Assembly (NCBI GenBank): GCA_945866125.1
Contig: CAMBFZ010000002.1
Span: 91,277 to 155,276, forward strand
DNA length: 64,000 nucleotides
Direction: 5' to 3'
Source of the DNA: Bordetella parapertussis
Lineage (GTDB): Bacteria; Pseudomonadota; Gammaproteobacteria; Burkholderiales; Burkholderiaceae_D
Translations under genes and position numbers: made by a program
The notes under the pieces: generated by a model
Database searches by the model: none
Told to the model about the DNA's origin: nothing
The model's input: only the letters and a program-made list of their open reading frames with translations
Part shown: piece after piece, positions 61,901 through 64,000 of the stretch
Layout of the letters: each line of letters begins with the position of its first letter
How positions within the stretch are numbered: the stretch's first letter is position 1

Positions 61901-64000
61901 ATTGACCACCGCGCAATTGGTGGCGCTCACCACCGATCAAGTGCCGGTGCTCACCACCGCGCAAGTCGCTGCCTTGAGCACCGCCAGTGTCGCGGCGCTG
62001 CAGACCGCCGATGTCGCTGTGATGACCACAGCGCAGCTAGTCAGTTTGACCACGGCGCAAATCGCCGCGATGACGACAGCACAAATCGCCGCCGTCAGCG
62101 TCGACAATATCGTCGCCATCGAGACTGCCGACATCCGTGCGATGACCACGGCCCAGGTGGTCGGATTGACCACAGCGCAGGTCGCTGCCCTCACCACCGC
62201 GCAAGTTGCCGCCTTCAGCACAGCAGGCATCGCGGCCATGCAGACCACTGATGTGGCTTCTCTCACCGTGGATCAAATCGCTGTCCTGACCACAGCACAA
62301 GCAGTGGCATTGACCACCGCCCAATTGGTGGCGCTCACCACCGAGCAGGTGCCATTACTCAGCACTGCGCAAGTTGCTGCATTGCGCACGGCGAGTGTGG
62401 CGGCCATGCAGACGGCGGATGTGGCTGTGATGACGACAGCGCAGTTGGTTAGTTTGACGACCGCGCAAATCGCCGCGATGACGACGGCACAAATCGCTGC
62501 TGTTAGTGTTGACAATATTGTCGCAATCGAGACCGCCGACATCCGTGCTATGACCACGGGCCAAGTGGTCGGATTGACCACAGCGCAAGTCGCTGCTCTC
62601 ACCACAGCGCAAGTCGCCGCCTTCAGTACAGCGGGCATTGCTGCCATGCAGACGGATGATGTCGCTTCCCTCACGGTAGATCAAATCGCTGCTCTGACCA
62701 CTGCACAAGCGGTGGCATTGACCACAGCGCAGTTGGTTGCGCTCACCACCGAACAGGTGCCGGGATTCATCACTGCACAAGTCGCTGTATTGAGCACGGC
62801 TAGTGTGGCGGCGCTGCAGACGGCGGATGTGGCGGCCATGACGACGCAGCAAGTTGCTGCGCTGAGCACGGCACAAGTAACTGCCCTAGTCACGGCGCAG
62901 GTTGCAGGCATGGGCACTGAAAATATTGCTGCAATCGAGACTGCGGACATCCGCGCCTTGACTACGGCCCAAATCGTTGCGTTGACGACCAATCAAATCA
63001 CTGCCTTGGAGACGGCGCAGGTAGCGGCAATTAGCACAGCAAGCTTACGAGCGATGGAGACGGCTGATCTGGCGGTCTTGACGACTGCACAAATAATCGG
63101 CTTGACGACAACGCAGACCAACGTATTGACGACCGCCCAAATTGAAAGCCTGACGACCGAGCAGATCGATGCGTTGACGACATCGCAAATTGCCGCCTTC
63201 GGCACGGCGAGCGTAAGGGCGCTGCAGACAATTGATGTCGCCGCGTTGAACACCGAGCAGATCGTGGCCTTTACAACCGCGCAAGTGGCTGCCCTGTCTA
63301 CCGCGCAGATTGTGTCGATTGCGACTGCCAATATTGCGGCGATGCAGACAGCCGATATCAATGCACTTACTACAGCGCAAATTGTCGCGCTGACGACCAA
63401 GCAGATCACTGCTCTGGAGACAGCGCAGGTAGCGGCAATTAGTACAGCGAGCGTGCGGGCGATGGAGACGGCTGACCTGGTGGCATTGACGACAGATCAG
63501 CTTGCCGGATTGCGCACAGTCCAAATCTCAGTATTGACGACGGCGCAAGCCGAGGCTTTGACTGATGCACAAGTTGCTGCGTTGACGACTGCGCAGTTTG
63601 ATGCGTTTAGTGCCATCAGTTTGAATGCGATTGGTACTTCGAGCATTGCTAGTTTGACGACGGCAGCGATTGCGGCCCTGTCAACAGCTCAAATGACTGC
63701 ACTGACGACCGCGCAGCTAGCCGGTTTGGGTACTGAAAACATTACGGCAATTCAGACAGCCGATATCGCGGTTCTGACCACAGCGCAGATTGTCAGTTTG
63801 ACGACTGCCCAAGTTGCCGCATTATTGACTGCGCAATTGAGTGCTTTGAATACAACCAGCATTAGGGCAATAGAGACGGCTGATGTGGCCGCGCTGACGA
63901 CAGAGCAATTGACGAGTCTGACGACGACGCAGACCGCCGCCCTGACTACTGCGCAAATCGTTGGCCTGACCACTACGCAGGCAAGTTCCCTCACAACCCT
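55974..64000 (+). CDS. Giant octapeptide-repeat protein (3' end beyond window)
   Basis: The + frame starts at ATG 55,974, directly preceded by in-frame TAG TGA, and I see no stop through 64,000: at least 2,675 codons. The protein is almost entirely octads of consensus A-L-T-T-A-Q-V-x (about 330). Every fifth or seventh octad is followed by one of type ETADIxAL, giving 40- and 56-residue blocks. The composition is Ala, Thr, Leu, Gln, Val with little charge; I noticed no Cys or Trp. There is no signal peptide at the N-terminus (MSTTITSSTSTAVIQAIGTA), so if exported it could use a C-terminal type I signal, not visible here. Synonymous codons vary among octads, showing selection on the protein. 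The fold and function are unknown; a surface adhesin or matrix protein is a guess. The ribosome site is weak. Confidence 0.85.
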   Translation, partial: MSTTITSSTSTAVIQAIGTADIAELTTAQIVALTTLQTAALTTAQIQALTADSVAAFETADINALKTAQIASLTTEQVAALTTKQIAAITTAGVRALTTSDVEALTTAQVVALTTAQVAALTTAQVVALGTASAAAMQTADIGALTSAQVVSLTTAQVANLTTAQVAALSTAALRGMETADVAALTTDQIVGLKTAQIAVLTSTQAAALTTEQVVSLKTSQLTALTTAAVAGFVTADIAALTTAQTAALSATQVAALTTAQTLALTTSQLVSLTTAQTAALTTAQVAALTTASIVAIEITDVRALTTAQAAALTTAQVAALTTAQIAALSTAAVAAMETADVLALTTAQVPTLTTAQVAGLKTAQIVAMTTAQIVGLTTAQVAALSTASVRALETTDVANLTTAQVVSLTSTQVAALSTAQVLAITTANLAAMDSADIRALTTAQVVALTTAQVAALTTSQVSALTTAGVVALETADLAALGTAQVVALTTAQVAALTTAQVVALGATNIAAVQATDIAALTTAQVVGLTTAQVAALTTAQIVALSTASIRAMETADVAALTTAQTAVLTTAQSGALTTAQMATLTGARIAGLTTSQVAALSTTSVRALGTADVAALTTAQTLALTTAQVAALGTAQVAALTTASVVALETADIRSLTTAQVVSFTTQQAAALTTTQVVALSTASVAALETADLAALTTAQLVSLSTAQTAVLTTTQVVGLTTAQVASLKTSQIATLSTAGMRAMETTDLAALTTAQIAALTAAQTAALSTAQGAALTTAQVVAMTTAQVAGLTTAQIAALATASIAVIESADIRSLTTSQVLAMTTAQVAALTTGQIAALSVTGVAALETADVAALSTAQTAALTTAQAASLTTAQVVAMSTAQVAALTTAQVASLTSAGIKALEVADVAVLTAAQVIGMTASQFAVMSTAQIAALVTDSIAALQTADISALSTAQIVGLTAAQIAAMTTAQVAVLTTAGLRALETADVAALTTTQLRALTTEQTGSFSTAQIVALTAAQTAGLTTAQTAALSTTSIAALETADVAGLTTAQVAALTAAQAAALTTAHSAALTTAQVVSLTTAQVAALTTAQVAALSTTSVAAIETADIRAFTTAQIIGMTTAQVVALMTAQVAALSAASVAALQTADIAALTTAQTAALTTAHSAALTSAQTVALTTAQVAGLSTAQIASLTATNARAMETADVAALTTAQVPALTTAHIAAMSTAQTNALTTAQIVALTFAQIAAMTTGQVSALGTASLIAIETADIRALKVTQVASLTTAQVAALTTAQIAALSVTAVAAIETADLLALTTAQVVSLTTAQVAAFSTAQIAALATASLVAIETTDIAALTTTQLIALTSAQAAALTTNQLVSLSTASVGSLETADLAAMSTAQIVALTTAQTASLKSAQAAALTTAQLAGMTTAQVAAFSTASVSALTTADMTALTTAQMVGLTTAQVAALTTAQVAAMSTQNLVAIETADVRALISAQVVSLTTDQIVALKTAQIAALSTASIAGMQTTDVAALTTAQVAALTTAQTVAFTTAAVIALGTDSIAAISTADILALTTAQVVSLTTEQVSSLKTAQIAALSTAAVAAMQTVDVASLTTAQAAALTTAQTAALTSNQLISFTTEQVAGLTTAQVAALSAANVRAMQTADIAALTTAQIAGLTSAQVAVLTTAQVLGLSTDSIAAIETADILALNTAQVVSLTTDQVASLTTAQIAAISTTSLRALQTADIAAMTTAQLAGLTTAQLAALTTAQITALSSDSIVGLETADIRALTTAQVAVLTTGQVAALSTAQVAAFSTASIAAMSAVDVAAFTVDQIAALTTAQAVALTTAQLVALTTEQVPVLTTAQVAAFSTASVAAMQTADVAVMTTAQLVSLTTAQIAAMTTAQIAAVSVDNIVAIETADVRAMTTSQVVGLTTAQVAALTTAQVAAFSTVGIAAMQTTDVASLTVDQIPVLTTAQAVALTTAQLVALTTDQVPVLTTAQVAALSTASVAALQTADVAVMTTAQLVSLTTAQIAAMTTAQIAAVSVDNIVAIETADIRAMTTAQVVGLTTAQVAALTTAQVAAFSTAGIAAMQTTDVASLTVDQIAVLTTAQAVALTTAQLVALTTEQVPLLSTAQVAALRTASVAAMQTADVAVMTTAQLVSLTTAQIAAMTTAQIAAVSVDNIVAIETADIRAMTTGQVVGLTTAQVAALTTAQVAAFSTAGIAAMQTDDVASLTVDQIAALTTAQAVALTTAQLVALTTEQVPGFITAQVAVLSTASVAALQTADVAAMTTQQVAALSTAQVTALVTAQVAGMGTENIAAIETADIRALTTAQIVALTTNQITALETAQVAAISTASLRAMETADLAVLTTAQIIGLTTTQTNVLTTAQIESLTTEQIDALTTSQIAAFGTASVRALQTIDVAALNTEQIVAFTTAQVAALSTAQIVSIATANIAAMQTADINALTTAQIVALTTKQITALETAQVAAISTASVRAMETADLVALTTDQLAGLRTVQISVLTTAQAEALTDAQVAALTTAQFDAFSAISLNAIGTSSIASLTTAAIAALSTAQMTALTTAQLAGLGTENITAIQTADIAVLTTAQIVSLTTAQVAALLTAQLSALNTTSIRAIETADVAALTTEQLTSLTTTQTAALTTAQIVGLTTTQASSLTT
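61452..62840 (+). repeat. 408-bp tandem super-repeat inside the giant gene
   Basis: Segments beginning GTGGATCAAATCGCTG or close variants occur at 61,452, 61,860, 62,268 and 62,676, exactly 408 bp (136 codons, 17 octads) apart, and stay similar over most of the unit until the fourth copy diverges near 62,840. Each unit is 7 + 5 + 5 octads. Similarity at synonymous sites is much higher than between ordinary octads, so these are recent duplications. Confidence 0.85.
62991..63480 (+). repeat. Second 408-bp spaced duplicate in the giant gene
   Basis: The segment starting at 62,991 (ATCACTGCCTTGGAGACGG region) recurs at 63,399, again 408 bp away, with matching codons for ITALETAQVAAISTAS and RAMETADL. 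The family differs from the 61,452 unit but has the same period. Confidence 0.75.

Noticed and set aside
55958..63994. Many long minus-strand frames with CAVV/AAT repeats, and shorter Gly/Arg-rich ones
   Set aside because: They are antisense shadows of the + strand octad repeat. All the long ones share one register because the 24-bp unit has no stop in that antisense frame, they are broken every few hundred bases, and none has a ribosome site, whereas the + frame is unbroken from an ATG.
1..64000. tRNA, rRNA, CRISPR arrays, prophage or complete insertion sequences
   Set aside because: None recognised by eye in the intergenic regions. The long repeats after 55,974 are protein-coding and lack the spacer variety of a CRISPR array.

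Overview
The window looks like a chromosomal segment from a betaproteobacterium of the order Burkholderiales, most likely an Oxalobacteraceae-type organism. The basis is moderately GC-rich coding DNA, an FNR-controlled cbb3 oxidase cluster, a pca beta-ketoadipate operon, and the general style of the proteins. I see no rRNA, tRNA, CRISPR array, complete insertion sequence or prophage.

Region by region. (1) 1-13.3 kb is a housekeeping stretch: the tldD 3' end, aroG behind a putative Phe/Tyr leader-peptide attenuator, an AbiE-like toxin-antitoxin pair, yajQ and murB, a HigBA-type pair, ppnP, argG-argF, rsgA, a pterin dehydratase, an M48 protease, orn, a YecA-family protein and srkA. (2) 13.3-28.8 kb is a low-oxygen block: two universal stress proteins, a Pat/ACD-like acyl-CoA synthetase-acetyltransferase, hemN, a TauE/SafE-like protein, ccoI, ccoS, ccoNOQP, ccoG, ccoH and an FNR regulator. 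FNR-type boxes lie before four of these transcription units. (3) 29-39.1 kb is 4-hydroxybenzoate and protocatechuate catabolism: pobA with divergent pobR, then pcaR with divergent pcaIJFHGBDC, which together take 4-hydroxybenzoate to succinyl-CoA and acetyl-CoA. (4) 39.2-43.4 kb is ccmI-ccmF-ccmG-ccmH, joined by ATGA overlaps, for cytochrome c maturation. (5) 43.4-50.2 kb holds accessory genes: a secreted protein, a ketopantoate-reductase-like enzyme, a cupin, a three-gene redox operon (flavin reductase, cytochrome b5, AhpD-like protein), a Tat-type beta-carbonic-anhydrase-like protein and a His/Ala-rich secreted protein. (6) 50.2-53.0 kb carries a nucleotidyltransferase, a CDP-alcohol phosphatidyltransferase and a class V aminotransferase, resembling the late steps of aminophosphonate or amino-alcohol head-group attachment. 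(7) 53.4-55.6 kb has a Sel1-repeat protein, a small secreted protein and a glyoxalase-like protein. (8) From 55,974 to the window end a single + strand frame stays open and encodes at least 2,675 residues of octapeptide repeats (consensus ALTTAQVx). It is organised into 40- and 56-residue blocks and, near the end, 136-residue (408-bp) super-repeats.

The most notable observations are the aroG leader peptide with its competing terminator and antiterminator, the giant three-level repeat protein, the aminotransferase/cytidylyltransferase-like/CDP-alcohol trio without visible phosphonate-forming genes, and the intrinsic-terminator-like hairpin that abuts the argF start codon. Function calls rest on motif recognition by eye. 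No database search was run.
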